A stretch of DNA of 64,000 nucleotides from Indolivaga alginatilytica (GTDB lineage Bacteria; Bacteroidota; Bacteroidia; Bacteroidales; Dysgonomonadaceae), in assembly GCF_003201355.1 (NCBI RefSeq), contig NZ_QICL01000003.1, forward strand, positions 176,574 through 240,573, written 5' to 3'. This document shows positions 15,076 to 26,007 of this stretch, one piece after another. The position numbers and the translations under genes were made by a program. Numbering within the stretch: position 1 is the first letter of the stretch; each line of letters begins with the position of its first letter. The notes below the pieces were generated by a model. That model was not told where the DNA came from. It did no database searches and saw only the letters and a list, made by a program, of their open reading frames with translations.

Positions 15076-17202
15076 ATGGCAAAAGTTTTAGATAACTTAA
15101 ATAATACCCGGAATATCGGGATCATGGCTCACATCGATGCCGGTAAAACAACGACATCAGAACGTATTCTTTTCTATACAGGATTGACTCACAAAATCGG
15201 AGAAACTCACGATGGTACTGCTACAATGGACTGGATGGATCAGGAGCAAGAACGTGGTATTACTATCACATCTGCTGCTACCACCACTCAGTGGAAGTAT
15301 GATAATGAGATGTATAAAATCAACTTGATTGATACTCCGGGACACGTTGACTTTACTGTTGAGGTAGAGCGTTCATTGCGTGTATTAGATGGAGCAATCG
15401 CTACATTTGATGCAGTATCAGGTGTAGAGCCTCAATCAGAAACTGTTTGGCGTCAAGCTGATAAATATGAAGTTCCACGTATTTGTTATGTGAACAAAAT
15501 GGACCGTTCAGGTGCAAACTTCTTTGAAGTTGTTCGCCAAATTCGTGAAATGTTGGGAGCTAATCCTTGCCCTATTCAAGTACCGGTAGGTGCTGAAGAA
15601 AAATTTACGGGTATTGTAGATTTAGTGACCATGAAATCTTATTTCTGGCACGATGAGACTATGGGTGCAGATTATCATGTGGAAGAAATTCCTGCTGATC
15701 TGTTAGAAGAAGCTCAAGAGTGGAGAGAAAAAATGTTGGAATCAATCGCAGAATGTGATGATGTTTTGATGGCTAAATTCTTTGATGATCCTTCTACTAT
15801 AACAGAAGATGAAATCAGAGTGGCTATCCGTAAAGGAACATTGTCAATGCAAATTACTCCAATGTTGTGTGGTTCTTCTTTCAAAAACAAAGGAGTTCAA
15901 CCTCTATTGGATTCAGTTTGTGCATACTTGCCTAGTCCAATGGATACTCCGGCTATCGAAGGTGTAGATCCTGAGGATTCTGAAAAAGTGATTACTCGTC
16001 ACCCAAGTCCGGATGAGCCATTTTGTGCTTTAGCATTTAAAATTGCAACCGACCCATTCGTAGGACGTCTGTGTTTCTTCCGTGTTTACTCAGGAGAATT
16101 ACATGCAGGTTCTTACGTATACAATACACGTTCGGGTAAAAAAGAACGTATTTCCCGTTTGTTCCAAATGCACTCAAACAAACAAAATCCTAAAGAGGTG
16201 ATTGGTTGTGGTGATATTGGTGCAGGTGTAGGATTTAAAGATATTCGTACCGGAGATACTCTTTGTGACGAAAATCATCCTATCACGCTTGAGGCAATGG
16301 ACTTCCCGGATCCGGTAATTGGTATCTCTATTGAGCCTAAAACTCAAAAAGATATTGATAAACTGGCTAACGGTTTAGCTAAATTGTCTGAAGAGGATCC
16401 AACATTCCGTGTACATACAGACGAAGATTCGGGTCAAACTATCATTGAAGGAATGGGTGAGCTTCACCTTGACGTTCTTATTGAGCGTTTGAAACGTGAA
16501 TTCAAAGTAGAATGTAATCAAGGCCGTCCTCAAGTATCTTATAAAGAAGCAATCACTCAAACAGTGGAGCTTCGTGAAGTTTATAAGAAACAATCAGGAG
16601 GTCGTGGTAAATTTGCTGATATCATTGTTAAAGTGGGTCCAGCAGATCCAGACTTCGAAGGTTCTCTTCAATTCGTTGATGAGGTGAAAGGTGGTAATAT
16701 TCCTAAGGAATTTGTACCTTCAGTTCAAAAAGGATTCTTGAATTCTATGAAGAATGGTGTTCTTGCCGGCTTTGCTATTGATAAAATGAAGGTTACTCTT
16801 GTTGACGGATCGTTCCACCCTGTGGATTCGGATCAGTTATCATTTGAACTTTGTGCGAGATTCGCATTCAAATCGGCATCAGAAAAAGCTCGTCCTGTAT
16901 TACTTGAACCAATCATGAAACTAGAGGTGGTAACACCTGAAGAGAGCATGGGGGATGTAATCGGTGACTTGAATAAACGTCGTGGACAAGTAGAAGGAAT
17001 GGAATCAAGCCGTTCCGGAGCTCGTATTGTTAAAGCAAAAGTTCCATTGGCTGAAATGTTCGGCTATGTAACTTCATTGAGAACTATTACTTCGGGTCGT
17101 GCAACATCAGCAATGGTGTTTGATCATTACGCAGAGGTATCTTCTTCTATCGCCAGACAAGTCTTGACTGAATGTCAAGGTCGAGTAGATCTTATTAAAT
17201 AA
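15076..17202 (+). CDS. fusA: Elongation factor G
   Basis: This 708-residue translocase GTPase moves tRNA and mRNA on the ribosome after peptide bond formation and acts in recycling with RRF. G1 is AHIDAGKTT (residues 18-26), G3 is DTPGHVDF and G4 is NKMD. The C-terminal [11 protein letters not shown] and the domain IV/V segments are intact. The start is preceded by a full Shine-Dalgarno sequence, AAGGAGGT (15058-15065), which is unusual for this phylum. tuf does not follow, unlike in the proteobacterial str operon. Confidence 0.97.
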   Translation: MAKVLDNLNNTRNIGIMAHIDAGKTTTSERILFYTGLTHKIGETHDGTATMDWMDQEQERGITITSAATTTQWKYDNEMYKINLIDTPGHVDFTVEVERSLRVLDGAIATFDAVSGVEPQSETVWRQADKYEVPRICYVNKMDRSGANFFEVVRQIREMLGANPCPIQVPVGAEEKFTGIVDLVTMKSYFWHDETMGADYHVEEIPADLLEEAQEWREKMLESIAECDDVLMAKFFDDPSTITEDEIRVAIRKGTLSMQITPMLCGSSFKNKGVQPLLDSVCAYLPSPMDTPAIEGVDPEDSEKVITRHPSPDEPFCALAFKIATDPFVGRLCFFRVYSGELHAGSYVYNTRSGKKERISRLFQMHSNKQNPKEVIGCGDIGAGVGFKDIRTGDTLCDENHPITLEAMDFPDPVIGISIEPKTQKDIDKLANGLAKLSEEDPTFRVHTDEDSGQTIIEGMGELHLDVLIERLKREFKVECNQGRPQVSYKEAITQTVELREVYKKQSGGRGKFADIIVKVGPADPDFEGSLQFVDEVKGGNIPKEFVPSVQKGFLNSMKNGVLAGFAIDKMKVTLVDGSFHPVDSDQLSFELCARFAFKSASEKARPVLLEPIMKLEVVTPEESMGDVIGDLNKRRGQVEGMESSRSGARIVKAKVPLAEMFGYVTSLRTITSGRATSAMVFDHYAEVSSSIARQVLTECQGRVDLIK

Positions 17203-17214
17203 GAAAAACTGTTT

Positions 17215-17256
17215 TGCAAACTGTGATTAGTAAATGACTCTTAATCACGGTTTGCA
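17215..17256 (+). promoter_or_regulatory. Long hairpin in fusA-rpsJ spacer
   Basis: TGCAAACTGTGATTA (17215-17229) pairs with TAATCACGGTTTGCA (17242-17256), a 15-bp stem with one G-U pair and a 12-base loop. No T run follows, so processing or attenuation is likelier than simple termination. Confidence 0.55.
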
Positions 17257-17294
17257 TTACTATATAAAAACAACCCTTAATTTAAAAGACTGAA

Positions 17295-17600
17295 ATGAGT
17301 CAAAAAATTAGAATCAAACTGAAATCTTACGATTACAACCTGGTTGACAAGTCAGCTGAGAAAATCGTGAAAACAGTTAAAGCTACGGGTGCTGTAGTAA
17401 GTGGACCAATTCCATTGCCTACTCACAAACGTATTTTTACTGTTAACCGTTCGACTTTCGTTAACAAAAAGTCACGTGAGCAATTCGAACTATCTTCTTA
17501 TAAGAGACTGATTGACATCTATAGCTCAACAGCTAAAACTGTAGACGCTTTGATGAAGCTTGAATTGCCAAGTGGTGTAGAAGTAGAAATTAAAGTTTGA
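17295..17600 (+). CDS. rpsJ: 30S ribosomal protein S10 / NusE
   Basis: This 101-residue 30S head protein also acts as NusE in antitermination with Nus[18 protein letters not shown] at the N terminus and [17 protein letters not shown] in the loop are highly conserved. It begins the S10 cluster, 92 bases after fusA and beyond a hairpin. Confidence 0.96.
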   Translation: MSQKIRIKLKSYDYNLVDKSAEKIVKTVKATGAVVSGPIPLPTHKRIFTVNRSTFVNKKSREQFELSSYKRLIDIYSSTAKTVDALMKLELPSGVEVEIKV

Positions 17601-17612
17601 TAAAATATTAGT

Positions 17613-17696
17613 AAACGAGTGGACGAGTAAACAAGTAAACGAGTAGCAAGGGATTGATTTCTTGTCAACTTGTCAACTAGTATACTTGTCAACTAA
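17613..17696. repeat. ACGAGTAAACAAGT / CTTGTCAACT repeat
   Basis: Units such as ACGAGTAAACAAGT are followed by CTTGTCAACTTGTCAACT-type units that are roughly their inverse. The repeat fills most of the 111-base rpsJ-rplC spacer, an odd place for a repeat inside a ribosomal operon. Confidence 0.55.
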
Positions 17697-17711
17697 AAAA
17701 AAATTATTGAA

Positions 17712-18329
17712 ATGCCAGGATTATTAGGAAAAAAAATCGGAATGACATCCGTTTTCAGTGCCGAGGGAAAGAATGTTCCATGCACTGTTATCGAAGTGGG
17801 TCCTTGTGTTGTTACTCAAGTGAAGACTGCTGATAAAGATGGTTATGAGGCTGTTCAGTTAGGTTTTGTCGATGCAAAAGACAAACATACTAGCAAACCT
17901 CTGCAAGGTCACTTTAAAAAAGCAGGAGTAACACCTAAGAGACACTTGGCTGAGTTCAAAGGATTTGAAGAAAGCTACAAGTTAGGCGATGTAATAACTG
18001 TAGATTTGTTGGAGGAAAACGGCTTTATCGATGTTATCGGAACATCAAAAGGTAAAGGTTTCCAAGGTGTTGTTAAACGCCACGGTTTTGCCGGGGTTGG
18101 TCAGGCAACATTAGGACAACATAACCGTTTACGTGCACCGGGTTCTATCGGAGCTTGTTCTTATCCTGCTAAGGTGTTCAAAGGAACAAGAATGGGTGGA
18201 CAAATGGGTAACGTACGTGTTACTGTTCAAAACTTACAAATTATTAAAGTGATCGCTGAACATAATCTTTTGTTAGTAAAAGGTTCTGTTCCGGGAAGCA
18301 AAGGTTCAATCGTATTAATTGAAAAATAA
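17712..18329 (+). CDS. rplC: 50S ribosomal protein L3
   Basis: This 205-residue early-assembly 50S protein reaches toward the peptidyl transferase centre. [15 protein letters not shown] at the N terminus and the central [21 protein letters not shown] loop (about residues 115-137) are diagnostic. The stop codon overlaps the rplD start in TAATG, suggesting translational coupling. Confidence 0.96.
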   Translation: MPGLLGKKIGMTSVFSAEGKNVPCTVIEVGPCVVTQVKTADKDGYEAVQLGFVDAKDKHTSKPLQGHFKKAGVTPKRHLAEFKGFEESYKLGDVITVDLLEENGFIDVIGTSKGKGFQGVVKRHGFAGVGQATLGQHNRLRAPGSIGACSYPAKVFKGTRMGGQMGNVRVTVQNLQIIKVIAEHNLLLVKGSVPGSKGSIVLIEK

Positions 18330-18958
18330 TGGAACTTAGTGTATTTAACATAAGCGGTAAGGATACCGGCAAGAAAGTATCGTTGGACGATGCTATCTAT
18401 GGAATTGAGCCTAACGACCACGTTCTTTGGTTAGATGTAAAGCAGTATTTGGCTAATCAACGTCAAGGTACTCACAAGTCTAAAGAAAGAAGTGAATTGT
18501 CGGGTAGTACACGTAAGCTTATCAAACAAAAAGGTGGAGGTGGAGCTCGTCGTGGCGATATCAAATCTCCTATCTTAGTTGGTGGAGCTCGTGTTTTTGG
18601 TCCAAAACCAAGAGATTATAGCTTTAAATTGAACAAGAAAGTAAAAGTTCTTGCTCGTAAATCTGCTCTTGCATACAAAGCTAAAGACAATCAAATCGTA
18701 GTAGTTGAGGATTTCAATTTCGAAACACCAAAAACTAAAGATTTTATTGCTTTGACTAAAAGTTTGCAAGTGGCTGATAAAAAGGTAGTTTTGGTTTTGT
18801 CGGATCAAAATAAAAACGTATATTTGTCGGCTCGTAATTTAGAGCGAGTTAAAGTTGTAACTGCTTCTGAGATAAATGCTTACACCATCTTGAATTGTTC
18901 AAGCTTGATTATGGCAGAATCTTCGGTTGCAGTAATTGATAAACTTTTAAAAGCATAA
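18329..18958 (+). CDS. rplD: 50S ribosomal protein L4
   Basis: This 209-residue protein lines the exit tunnel with its extended loop (about residues 45-95: [18 protein letters not shown]... [12 protein letters not shown]). In E. coli L4 also represses the S10 operon, but the relevant leader is not recognised here. It starts within the rplC stop codon. Confidence 0.95.
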   Translation: MELSVFNISGKDTGKKVSLDDAIYGIEPNDHVLWLDVKQYLANQRQGTHKSKERSELSGSTRKLIKQKGGGGARRGDIKSPILVGGARVFGPKPRDYSFKLNKKVKVLARKSALAYKAKDNQIVVVEDFNFETPKTKDFIALTKSLQVADKKVVLVLSDQNKNVYLSARNLERVKVVTASEINAYTILNCSSLIMAESSVAVIDKLLKA

Positions 18959-18969
18959 GGAGGTAAAAA

Positions 18970-19263
18970 ATGGGTATTTTAATTAAACCAATTCTAACAG
19001 AAAAACAAACAGCGATCTCTGAAAAATTTCCGAATCGTTATGGTTTTCGTGTTGCTCCTAGTGCAAATAAGGTGGAAATCAAAAATGCAATAGAGCAAAT
19101 TTACGGAGTTAAAGTAGAAGATATAAACACAATGAATTATGCCGGAAAACGCAAAAGCCGTTTTACAAAAGCTGGTGTGGTTAGTGGAAAAACTCCTGCT
19201 TACAAGAAAGCAATCGTAACCTTGAAAGAAGGTGAAGTAATAGACTTTTTTAGTAATATCTAA
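18970..19263 (+). CDS. rplW: 50S ribosomal protein L23
   Basis: This 97-residue protein sits at the tunnel exit, where it docks trigger factor and SRP. GILIKPILTEKQTA at the N terminus and YGFRVAPSANKVEIKNAIEQIYGVKV are typical. The gene has a perfect Shine-Dalgarno sequence AAGGAGGT (18957-18964) five bases from its ATG, partly overlapping the rplD stop, in contrast to nearly all neighbours. Confidence 0.95.
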   Translation: MGILIKPILTEKQTAISEKFPNRYGFRVAPSANKVEIKNAIEQIYGVKVEDINTMNYAGKRKSRFTKAGVVSGKTPAYKKAIVTLKEGEVIDFFSNI

Positions 19264-19271
19264 GATAAAAA

Positions 19272-20096
19272 ATGGCAGTACGTAAATTAAAGCCCACAAC
19301 ACCGGGGCAAAGACACAAAATTATTGGTACATTCGAAGAGATCACTGCAAGTGTACCAGAAAAATCTCTTGTAGTCGGGAAGCATACTTCAGGTGGTCGT
19401 AACAATACTGGAAAGATGACTGTTCGCAACGTAGGTGGCGGTCATAAAAGAAAGTACAGACTAATTGACTTCAAGAGAACTAAAGACGGAGTACCTGCTA
19501 CAGTGGCAACAATTGAATACGACCCGAATCGTTCGGCTCGTATTGCTTTGTTACATTACGCAGACGGAGCAAAAGCTTATATGATTGCTCCTAATGGCCT
19601 GCAGGTAGGTCAAACAGTGATGTCAGGTGCTAATGCAGCTCCTGAGGTAGGAAATGCTTTGCCTTTGGCGAATATTCCTATCGGTACAGTAGTACATAAT
19701 TTAGAATTACGTCCGGGACAAGGAGCGAAACTAGTTCGTTCGGCAGGAGGATTCGCACAGTTAACTTCTCGTGAAGGTGACTATGCTATCGTTAGAATGC
19801 CTTCCGGAGAAACACGTAAAATACTTTCAGCTTGTAAAGCAACTGTAGGTAGTGTTGGTAACTCTGATCATGCACTTGAAAAATCAGGTAAAGCTGGTCG
19901 CTCTAGATGGCTTGGAAATCGTCCTCGTGTTAGAGGTGTAGTAATGAACCCTGTCGATCACCCCATGGGTGGTGGTGAAGGTCGTGCTTCAGGAGGTCAC
20001 CCAAGATCACGTAAAGGATTGTATTCTAAAGGTCTTAAAACAAGAGCACCAAAGAAACATTCTTCTAAGTATATAATTGAAAGAAGAAAGAAGTAA
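19272..20096 (+). CDS. rplB: 50S ribosomal protein L2
   Basis: This 274-residue primary 23S rRNA-binding protein is needed for subunit association and peptidyl transfer. The [18 protein letters not shown] segment (about residues 224-241) contains the conserved histidine near the catalytic centre. N-terminal [12 protein letters not shown] and the central beta-barrel are standard. Spacing to rplW is eight bases. Confidence 0.97.
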   Translation: MAVRKLKPTTPGQRHKIIGTFEEITASVPEKSLVVGKHTSGGRNNTGKMTVRNVGGGHKRKYRLIDFKRTKDGVPATVATIEYDPNRSARIALLHYADGAKAYMIAPNGLQVGQTVMSGANAAPEVGNALPLANIPIGTVVHNLELRPGQGAKLVRSAGGFAQLTSREGDYAIVRMPSGETRKILSACKATVGSVGNSDHALEKSGKAGRSRWLGNRPRVRGVVMNPVDHPMGGGEGRASGGHPRSRKGLYSKGLKTRAPKKHSSKYIIERRKK

Positions 20097-20117
20097 CCTG
20101 ATTTAATTAAAAGAATT

Positions 20118-20387
20118 ATGAGTCGTTCATTAAAAAAAGGCCCGTATATTAATGTTAAGCTTGAGAAAAAAGTTTTGGCTATGAATGAGTCAGGCAAGAA
20201 AGCTGTTGTTAAGACATGGGCAAGGGCTTCAATGATTTCACCTGATTTTGTAGGTCATACTATTGCTGTTCATAACGGAAATAAATTTATTCCTGTATAT
20301 GTAACTGAGAATATGGTAGGTCATAAATTAGGAGAATTTGCTCTAACTCGTACTTTCCGTGGACACGGTGGTAACAAGAAGAGATAA
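20118..20387 (+). CDS. rpsS: 30S ribosomal protein S19
   Basis: This 89-residue 30S head protein forms bridge B1a and a complex with S13. [14 protein letters not shown] at the N terminus and [17 protein letters not shown] at the C terminus are diagnostic. It lies between rplB and rplV in the conserved S10 order. Confidence 0.97.
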   Translation: MSRSLKKGPYINVKLEKKVLAMNESGKKAVVKTWARASMISPDFVGHTIAVHNGNKFIPVYVTENMVGHKLGEFALTRTFRGHGGNKKR

Positions 20388-20436
20388 TCAAGCAAAAGCC
20401 AAAATTTATTCAACAAAAAAGAAACATTAATATAAA

Positions 20437-20844
20437 ATGGGTAAGAGAAAAAGAATAGCAGCTGACGCTAGAAAAGAAGCCAAACAAACGGTTTCTTTAG
20501 CTAAGTTGAACAACATTCCTACTTCGCCACGTAAAATGCGTTTAGTTGCAGATATGGTGAGAGGTATGGAAGCGTTTAGAGCTCTTGGCGTTTTGAAATT
20601 CTCAAATAAAGAAGCAGCTGCAAGAGTTGAAAAACTATTGCGTTCTTCTATTGCTAACTGGGAAGCTAAAAATGAGCGTAAAGCCGAGAGTGGTGAACTT
20701 TATGTGTCTTCGATATATGTAGATGGAGGTGCGATGTTAAAAAGACTTCGTCCTGCTCCACAAGGTAGAGGTTACAGAATTCGTAAACGTTCGAATCACG
20801 TAACTATTACAGTTGATGCACTTAGTAATAAAAAACAAAATTAA
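20437..20844 (+). CDS. rplV: 50S ribosomal protein L22
   Basis: This 135-residue protein has a beta-hairpin that lines the nascent-peptide tunnel at the macrolide-sensitive constriction. [16 protein letters not shown] (about residues 28-43) and the [19 protein letters not shown] loop are typical. The N terminus carries a basic extension ([17 protein letters not shown]) common in Bacteroidales. Confidence 0.95.
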   Translation: MGKRKRIAADARKEAKQTVSLAKLNNIPTSPRKMRLVADMVRGMEAFRALGVLKFSNKEAAARVEKLLRSSIANWEAKNERKAESGELYVSSIYVDGGAMLKRLRPAPQGRGYRIRKRSNHVTITVDALSNKKQN

Positions 20845-20853
20845 TTTAGCCAG

Positions 20854-21600
20854 ATGGGACAAAAAATCAATCCGATAGCGAATCGTTTAGGTATAATAAG
20901 AGGATGGGATTCTAACTGGTACGGCGGCAACAATTACGGTGCTACTTTATTGGAAGATAGCAAAATCCGTAAATACTTGAATGCTCGCCTGGCAAAAGCT
21001 AGTGTATCTCGCATAGTGATCGAAAGAACTTTGAAACTTGTAACTATTACTGTATGTACAGCCCGTCCCGGTATTATTATCGGAAAAGGCGGTCAGGAAG
21101 TAGACAAGCTAAAAGAGGAATTAAAGAAAATTACAGATAAAGATATTCAAATCAATATTTTTGAAATCAAAAAACCTGAGTTAGATGCAGTAATAGTAGC
21201 TAATAATATTGCACGTCAGTTAGAAGGTAAAATTGCTTACCGTCGTGCAATCAAAATGGCTATTGCTTCAACTATCAGAATGGGTGCTGAAGGTATCAAA
21301 ATCCAAATCTCTGGACGTTTGAACGGAGCTGAAATGGCTCGTTCGGAAATGTACAAAGAAGGAAGAACTCCACTTCACACATTCCGTGCTGATATTGATT
21401 ATGCTCATGCTGAGGCTTTGACTAAAGTTGGTTTACTCGGTATCAAAGTATGGATTTGCCGTGGAGAAATTTATGGCAAGAAAGACCTTGCACCATCATT
21501 TGTAGTATCTAAAGAACCATCTTCTTCTCAAAACAGAGGAGGGAATGATAATCGTAGATCGAACGATGGAAGAGGTTTCAAGAAAGGAAAGAGAAAATAA
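20854..21600 (+). CDS. rpsC: 30S ribosomal protein S3
   Basis: This 248-residue protein lies at the mRNA entry channel and takes part in helicase activity. [20 protein letters not shown] opens the protein, and the KH domain carries [12 protein letters not shown] (GxxG loop, about residues 75-86). The C terminus has an extra Asn/Arg/Gly-rich tail ([20 protein letters not shown]), longer than in E. coli. Confidence 0.96.
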   Translation: MGQKINPIANRLGIIRGWDSNWYGGNNYGATLLEDSKIRKYLNARLAKASVSRIVIERTLKLVTITVCTARPGIIIGKGGQEVDKLKEELKKITDKDIQINIFEIKKPELDAVIVANNIARQLEGKIAYRRAIKMAIASTIRMGAEGIKIQISGRLNGAEMARSEMYKEGRTPLHTFRADIDYAHAEALTKVGLLGIKVWICRGEIYGKKDLAPSFVVSKEPSSSQNRGGNDNRRSNDGRGFKKGKRK

Positions 21601-21621
21601 GAATTAAACATTTGAAAAAAG

Positions 21622-22053
21622 ATGTTACAACCGAAGAAAACAAAATTTAGAAGACAGCAAAAAGGTCGCATGAAAGGTAATGCCCAAAGAGGCAGCCAAC
21701 TTGCTTTCGGTTCGTTCGGTATCAAGACCCTTGAGACCAAATGGATTACCGGACGTCAGATCGAAGCGGCTCGTATTGCTGTAACTCGTTACATGCAACG
21801 TCAAGGTCAGGTTTGGGTGAGAATTTTCCCAGACAAACCGATTACAAAGAAACCTGCTGAAGTGCGTATGGGTAAGGGTAAAGGTTCGCCAGAAGGATTT
21901 GTGGCACCCGTTACTCCGGGAAGAATGATTTTCGAAATCGAAGGTGTATCTTTTGAAGTTGCTAAAGAAGCATTGCGTTTAGCAGCTCAAAAATTACCGG
22001 TTACTACAAAATTTGTGGTACGCAGAGATTATGATTTAACTCAAAATTCTTAA
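21622..22053 (+). CDS. rplP: 50S ribosomal protein L16
   Basis: This 143-residue protein helps position A-site tRNA on the large subunit. [19 protein letters not shown], the [19 protein letters not shown] segment and [19 protein letters not shown] are conserved. The last contains the loop with the arginine hydroxylated in some bacteria. It is five bases from rpmC. Confidence 0.96.
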   Translation: MLQPKKTKFRRQQKGRMKGNAQRGSQLAFGSFGIKTLETKWITGRQIEAARIAVTRYMQRQGQVWVRIFPDKPITKKPAEVRMGKGKGSPEGFVAPVTPGRMIFEIEGVSFEVAKEALRLAAQKLPVTTKFVVRRDYDLTQNS

Positions 22054-22058
22054 GCACT

Positions 22059-22256
22059 ATGAAGATTGCAGAAGTAAGAGAATTATCCGAAAAGGATTTA
22101 GCAGAAAGATTGAATGTCGAAAAATTGGCATTGGATCAATTAGTTTTGAACCACAGTGTGACTCCATTGGATAACCCTGGTAAGATTAAAGAAAAGCGCC
22201 GTGATATCGCTCGTATCTTGACAGTGTTGCGTCAAAGAGAAATAAATAAAAAGTAA
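22059..22256 (+). CDS. rpmC: 50S ribosomal protein L29
   Basis: This 65-residue two-helix protein near the tunnel exit beside L23 has the family pattern EVRELSEKDLAERL... and a C-terminal DIARILTVLRQRE helix. It sits in its usual place between rplP and rpsQ. Confidence 0.94.
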   Translation: MKIAEVRELSEKDLAERLNVEKLALDQLVLNHSVTPLDNPGKIKEKRRDIARILTVLRQREINKK

Positions 22257-22265
22257 TAAGAGCTG

Positions 22266-22523
22266 ATGGAAACTAGAAATTTAAGAAAAGAAAGAATCGG
22301 GGTCGTTTTCAGTAATAAAATGGATAAGACCGTTACTGTTGCTGTAAAATGGAAAGAAAAACACCCTATTTACGGGAAATTCGTTAATAAAACGAAGAAA
22401 TTTCATGCTCATGATGAAAAAAACGAGTGTAACATCGGTGATACTGTACGTATTATGGAAACTCGTCCTTTGAGCAAAACTAAAAGATGGAGATTAATCG
22501 AAATAATCGAAAGGGCTAAATAA
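22266..22523 (+). CDS. rpsQ: 30S ribosomal protein S17
   Basis: This 85-residue OB-fold protein binds 16S helices 7 and 11 during early assembly. [29 protein letters not shown] and the [21 protein letters not shown] strand are diagnostic. rplN starts one base after its stop. Confidence 0.95.
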   Translation: METRNLRKERIGVVFSNKMDKTVTVAVKWKEKHPIYGKFVNKTKKFHAHDEKNECNIGDTVRIMETRPLSKTKRWRLIEIIERAK

Positions 22524-22524
22524 A

Positions 22525-22890
22525 ATGATACAACAAGAATCGAGATTAGCAGTAACGGACAACAGCGGAGCCAGAGAAGCTCTATGTATCCGAGTACTAG
22601 GAGGCACAAGAAGACGCTATGCATCTGTTGGAGATATAATAGTAGTTGCTATCAAAAGTGTGATCCCTTCAAGTGATGTTAAGAAAGGTGCAGTAACTAA
22701 AGCAATGGTTGTACGTACAAGAAAAGAAGTACGTAGAGCTGACGGATCATATATCCGTTTCGACGACAATGCGTGTGTATTGTTGAATGCTGCCGGTGAA
22801 ATCAGAGGAACCCGTATTTTCGGACCAGTAGCAAGAGAATTGCGATCGGTGAATATGAAGATCGTTTCTTTAGCACCAGAGGTACTTTAA
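22525..22890 (+). CDS. rplN: 50S ribosomal protein L14
   Basis: This 121-residue protein sits at the subunit interface near the factor-binding site and forms bridge B8. [19 protein letters not shown] and the ARELR ending region FGPVARELR are typical. It opens the spc part of the cluster (rplN-rplX-rplE-rpsN-rpsH). Confidence 0.97.
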   Translation: MIQQESRLAVTDNSGAREALCIRVLGGTRRRYASVGDIIVVAIKSVIPSSDVKKGAVTKAMVVRTRKEVRRADGSYIRFDDNACVLLNAAGEIRGTRIFGPVARELRSVNMKIVSLAPEVL

Positions 22891-22911
22891 TCTAAATAAA
22901 TCCAGACGGTA

Positions 22912-23229
22912 ATGAGTAAGTTACATATAAAGAAAGGTGACATCGTTTATGTGAACACCGGTACAGACAAAGGTAAGACAGGTCGCGTTGTTAAAGTCAT
23001 TATTGACAAACAACGTGCCATTGTTGAAGGTCTGAACATGGTATCTAAGCATACTAAGCCTAATGCAAAAAATCCTCAAGGAGGTATTGAGAAAGTAGAA
23101 GCTCCTATTCATATATCTAATTTGAATGTGGTAGATCCTGAATCAGGAAAGCCAACAAGAATTGGACGTAAAGAATTGAATGGTAAGCTAGTGCGTTATT
23201 CTAAAAAAACAGGGAAGGAGATTAAATAA
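22912..23229 (+). CDS. rplX: 50S ribosomal protein L24
   Basis: This 105-residue assembly initiator begins with a KOW motif ([26 protein letters not shown], about residues 3-28). [25 protein letters not shown] follows, as in other L24 proteins. Its stop overlaps the rplE start (TAATG). Confidence 0.95.
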   Translation: MSKLHIKKGDIVYVNTGTDKGKTGRVVKVIIDKQRAIVEGLNMVSKHTKPNAKNPQGGIEKVEAPIHISNLNVVDPESGKPTRIGRKELNGKLVRYSKKTGKEIK

Positions 23230-23792
23230 TGAGCAATACAACAACTCTTAAAACAGAATATAAAGATCGTATTGTTTCTTCTCTGATGAAAGAATTCGAT
23301 TATAAATCGCCAATGCAAGTGCCTGTTCTTAAAAAGATTGTTATCAATCAAGGTTTAGGAATAGCAGTTGCCGATAAAAAGATCATCGAAACAGCAATCA
23401 ACGAGTTGACTGCGATCACTGGTCAAAAAGCTGTAGCAACAGTATCTAAAAAAGATATTTCGAACTTTAAGTTGCGTAAAAAAATGCCTATTGGTGTAAT
23501 GGTAACATTGCGTGGTAACCAAATGTACGAATTTTTGGAAAGACTTGTAAAAGTTGCACTTCCTCGTATTCGTGACTTCAAAGGTATCGAAAGCAAACTT
23601 GATGGACGCGGTAACTATACATTAGGTATACAGGAGCAAATCATTTTCCCTGAAATTAATATCGATTCGATTAGTAAAATTCTGGGAATGAATATTACCT
23701 TTGTAACTTCTGCAAAAACAGATGAAGAAGGGTATGCTCTTTTGAAAGAATTTGGTTTACCATTTAAGAACGCAAAAAAAGAATTGATATAA
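23229..23792 (+). CDS. rplE: 50S ribosomal protein L5
   Basis: This 187-residue 5S rRNA-binding protein of the central protuberance has [13 protein letters not shown], the [23 protein letters not shown] block and [18 protein letters not shown], all diagnostic. It is translationally coupled to rplX by start-stop overlap. Confidence 0.97.
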   Translation: MSNTTTLKTEYKDRIVSSLMKEFDYKSPMQVPVLKKIVINQGLGIAVADKKIIETAINELTAITGQKAVATVSKKDISNFKLRKKMPIGVMVTLRGNQMYEFLERLVKVALPRIRDFKGIESKLDGRGNYTLGIQEQIIFPEINIDSISKILGMNITFVTSAKTDEEGYALLKEFGLPFKNAKKELI

Positions 23793-23793
23793 G

Positions 23794-24063
23794 ATGGCAA
23801 AAGAATCAATGAAAGCCCGTGAGGTTAAAAGAGCAAGATTAGTAGCTAAATATGCAGCTAAAAGAGCTCAGTTGAAGTCTGAAGGAGATTACGAAGGACT
23901 TCAAGCTCTGCCAAAGAATGCGTCTCCTGTTCGTCTACACAACAGATGTAGTATGACCGGTCGTCCAAAAGGGTATTTACGCCAATTTGGAATCTCTCGT
24001 ATTCAGTTCAGAGAAATGGCTTCTAAAGGCTTAATACCAGGCATCAAGAAAGCTAGCTGGTAA
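23794..24063 (+). CDS. rpsN: 30S ribosomal protein S14, long zinc-free form
   Basis: This 89-residue 30S head protein has the [33 protein letters not shown] signature. It is the long form without the paired CxxC zinc ligands (only one Cys is present). It follows rplE by one base. The 66-base gap to rpsH is AT-rich. Confidence 0.95.
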   Translation: MAKESMKAREVKRARLVAKYAAKRAQLKSEGDYEGLQALPKNASPVRLHNRCSMTGRPKGYLRQFGISRIQFREMASKGLIPGIKKASW

Positions 24064-24129
24064 TATAAAGAATTTTTTTTAGAATTAAATATTGTCCCGG
24101 GTTCGGGATTAATTTAAATCAATTTTATA

Positions 24130-24525
24130 ATGACAGATCCAATAGCAGATTATTTGACGCGCTTGAGAAACGCCATCATGGCGAAGCACAGAGTGGTAGA
24201 AATACCAGCGTCGAATTTGAAAAGAGAAATTACTAAAATTCTCTTTGAAAAAGGCTACATACTTAACTATAAGTTTGTAGAAGAAGGTCCTCAAGGTTCT
24301 ATTAAAATAGCCTTGAAATATGACCCCGTAAATAAAGTGAATGCGATTAAGAAATTAATTCGTATCTCAACTCCAGGTCTTCGTAAGTATACAGGATACA
24401 AAGAGATGCCAAGAGTACTTAACGGTCTTGGTATAGCTGTATTGTCTACCTCTCAAGGTATTATGACTGACAAAGAAGCTCGCGGTTTGAAAGTGGGTGG
24501 AGAAGTTTTATGTTATGTTTATTAA
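24130..24525 (+). CDS. rpsH: 30S ribosomal protein S8
   Basis: This 131-residue primary 16S-binding protein is also the spc-operon repressor in E. coli. [18 protein letters not shown] opens it, and [27 protein letters not shown] closes it with the conserved RNA-binding STxxG segment. No S8 target hairpin was recognised upstream of rplE. Confidence 0.96.
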   Translation: MTDPIADYLTRLRNAIMAKHRVVEIPASNLKREITKILFEKGYILNYKFVEEGPQGSIKIALKYDPVNKVNAIKKLIRISTPGLRKYTGYKEMPRVLNGLGIAVLSTSQGIMTDKEARGLKVGGEVLCYVY

Positions 24526-24542
24526 TTAAGAGGAGGTATACT

Positions 24543-25097
24543 ATGTCAAGAATTGGAAAATTACCTATAACTATCCCTGCGGGAGTTACCGTAAGTGTGG
24601 ATAAAGACAATTTAGTTACCGTAAAAGGTGCTAAAGGTGAATTAACTCAAAGTGTAAATCCTGATATCAAAGTTACTGTTGACGCTGAAGTGTTGACGGT
24701 TACTCGTCCAACTGATGAAAAAGAGCACCGTGCTTTGCATGGTCTTTACAGATCGTTGATAAATAACATGGTTATTGGAGTTTCTGAAGGATATCGTAAA
24801 GAATTAGAATTAGTAGGGGTTGGTTACCGTGCATCTAATGCAGGGCAACAATTAGACCTTTCTCTAGGTTATACTCACAACATTCACATGTTGTTACCAA
24901 AAGAGATAATCATAGAAACTAAATCTGAGAGAAACAAGAATCCTCTAATCATTTTAGAATCTTGCGATAAAGAGCTTATCGGTATGGTGTGTGCTAAAAT
25001 CCGTTCATTCCGTAAACCAGAGCCTTATAAAGGTAAAGGTATTCGTTTTGTGGGTGAAGTTATACGTCGTAAGTCTGGTAAATCGGCAGGTAAATAA
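24543..25097 (+). CDS. rplF: 50S ribosomal protein L6
   Basis: This 184-residue protein near the GTPase-associated region starts MSRIGKLPITIPAGV and ends with EPYKGKGIRFVGEVIRRKSGKSAGK, the KGKG signature. The frame extends upstream to 24510, but the ATG at 24543 is chosen. It matches the family start and lies five bases after a strong Shine-Dalgarno sequence, AGGAGGT (24531-24537), another exception to the phylum habit. Confidence 0.96.
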   Translation: MSRIGKLPITIPAGVTVSVDKDNLVTVKGAKGELTQSVNPDIKVTVDAEVLTVTRPTDEKEHRALHGLYRSLINNMVIGVSEGYRKELELVGVGYRASNAGQQLDLSLGYTHNIHMLLPKEIIIETKSERNKNPLIILESCDKELIGMVCAKIRSFRKPEPYKGKGIRFVGEVIRRKSGKSAGK

Positions 25098-25118
25098 TTT
25101 ACGTAAACTGTAAAAATC

Positions 25119-25463
25119 ATGACAACGAAGACAGATAGAAGAAATAAGATAAAGTTAGATGTACGTAGTAAAATACAAGGTACAACTGAACGTCCCCGTT
25201 TGACAGTTTTCAGAAGTAACAAGCAAATTTATGCTCAGGTTATTGACGATTTAACTGGAAAAACCCTAGCTTCTGCTTCTTCTCTTAAAATCGGAGACAA
25301 AGCTCCTAAAAAAGAGATGGCAGCAAAAGTAGGTGAGCTAGTAGCTAAGGCTGCTCAAGAAGCAGGCGTAACATCTGTAGTATTTGACCGAAACGGTTAT
25401 TTATATCACGGTAGAGTTAAAGAAATGGCAGATGCTGCCCGTAAAGGTGGACTTAAATTTTAA
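25119..25463 (+). CDS. rplR: 50S ribosomal protein L18
   Basis: This 114-residue 5S rRNA-binding protein has [20 protein letters not shown] and the C-terminal [28 protein letters not shown], both family signatures. It is six bases from rpsE. Confidence 0.96.
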   Translation: MTTKTDRRNKIKLDVRSKIQGTTERPRLTVFRSNKQIYAQVIDDLTGKTLASASSLKIGDKAPKKEMAAKVGELVAKAAQEAGVTSVVFDRNGYLYHGRVKEMADAARKGGLKF

Positions 25464-25468
25464 TACAA

Positions 25469-25987
25469 ATGGCAGGAATTAATAATAAAGTAAAATCGAC
25501 CAACGATATCGAACTGAAAGACAGATTAGTGGCTATCAATCGCGTTACAAAAGTAACAAAGGGTGGTCGTACATTCAGTTTTGCTGCTATCGTCGTTGTA
25601 GGTAACGAAGATGGTATAGTTGGTTGGGGCTTAGGTAAAGCCGGCGAGGTAACTACAGCCATTGCAAAAGGAGTTGAAGCTGCTAAGAAAAACCTGATCA
25701 AAGTTCCGGTATTGAAAGGAACTATCCCTCACGAACAACTTGCTCGTTTCGGTGGATCGGAAGTTTTCATCAAACCAGCTTCTCCCGGTACAGGAGTAAA
25801 AGCAGGTGGTGCGATGCGCGCCGTGCTTGAAAGTGTTGGTGTAACTGACGTTCTTGCGAAATCTAAAGGTTCATCTAACCCTCACAACTTGGTGAAGGCT
25901 ACAATCGAAGCTTTAGGTGAACTAAGAGATGCTTATACTGTTGCTCAAAACAGAGGAGTATCTATGGCGAAAGTGTTTAAAGGTTAA
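25469..25987 (+). CDS. rpsE: 30S ribosomal protein S5
   Basis: This 172-residue protein takes part in decoding accuracy and mRNA unwinding. [26 protein letters not shown] and [20 protein letters not shown] form the dsRNA-binding-like domain, and [17 protein letters not shown] the C-terminal domain. It is followed by a short rpmD after 20 bases. Confidence 0.97.
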   Translation: MAGINNKVKSTNDIELKDRLVAINRVTKVTKGGRTFSFAAIVVVGNEDGIVGWGLGKAGEVTTAIAKGVEAAKKNLIKVPVLKGTIPHEQLARFGGSEVFIKPASPGTGVKAGGAMRAVLESVGVTDVLAKSKGSSNPHNLVKATIEALGELRDAYTVAQNRGVSMAKVFKG

Positions 25988-26007
25988 TTTGCAAGAAAAT
26001 CAAAATT

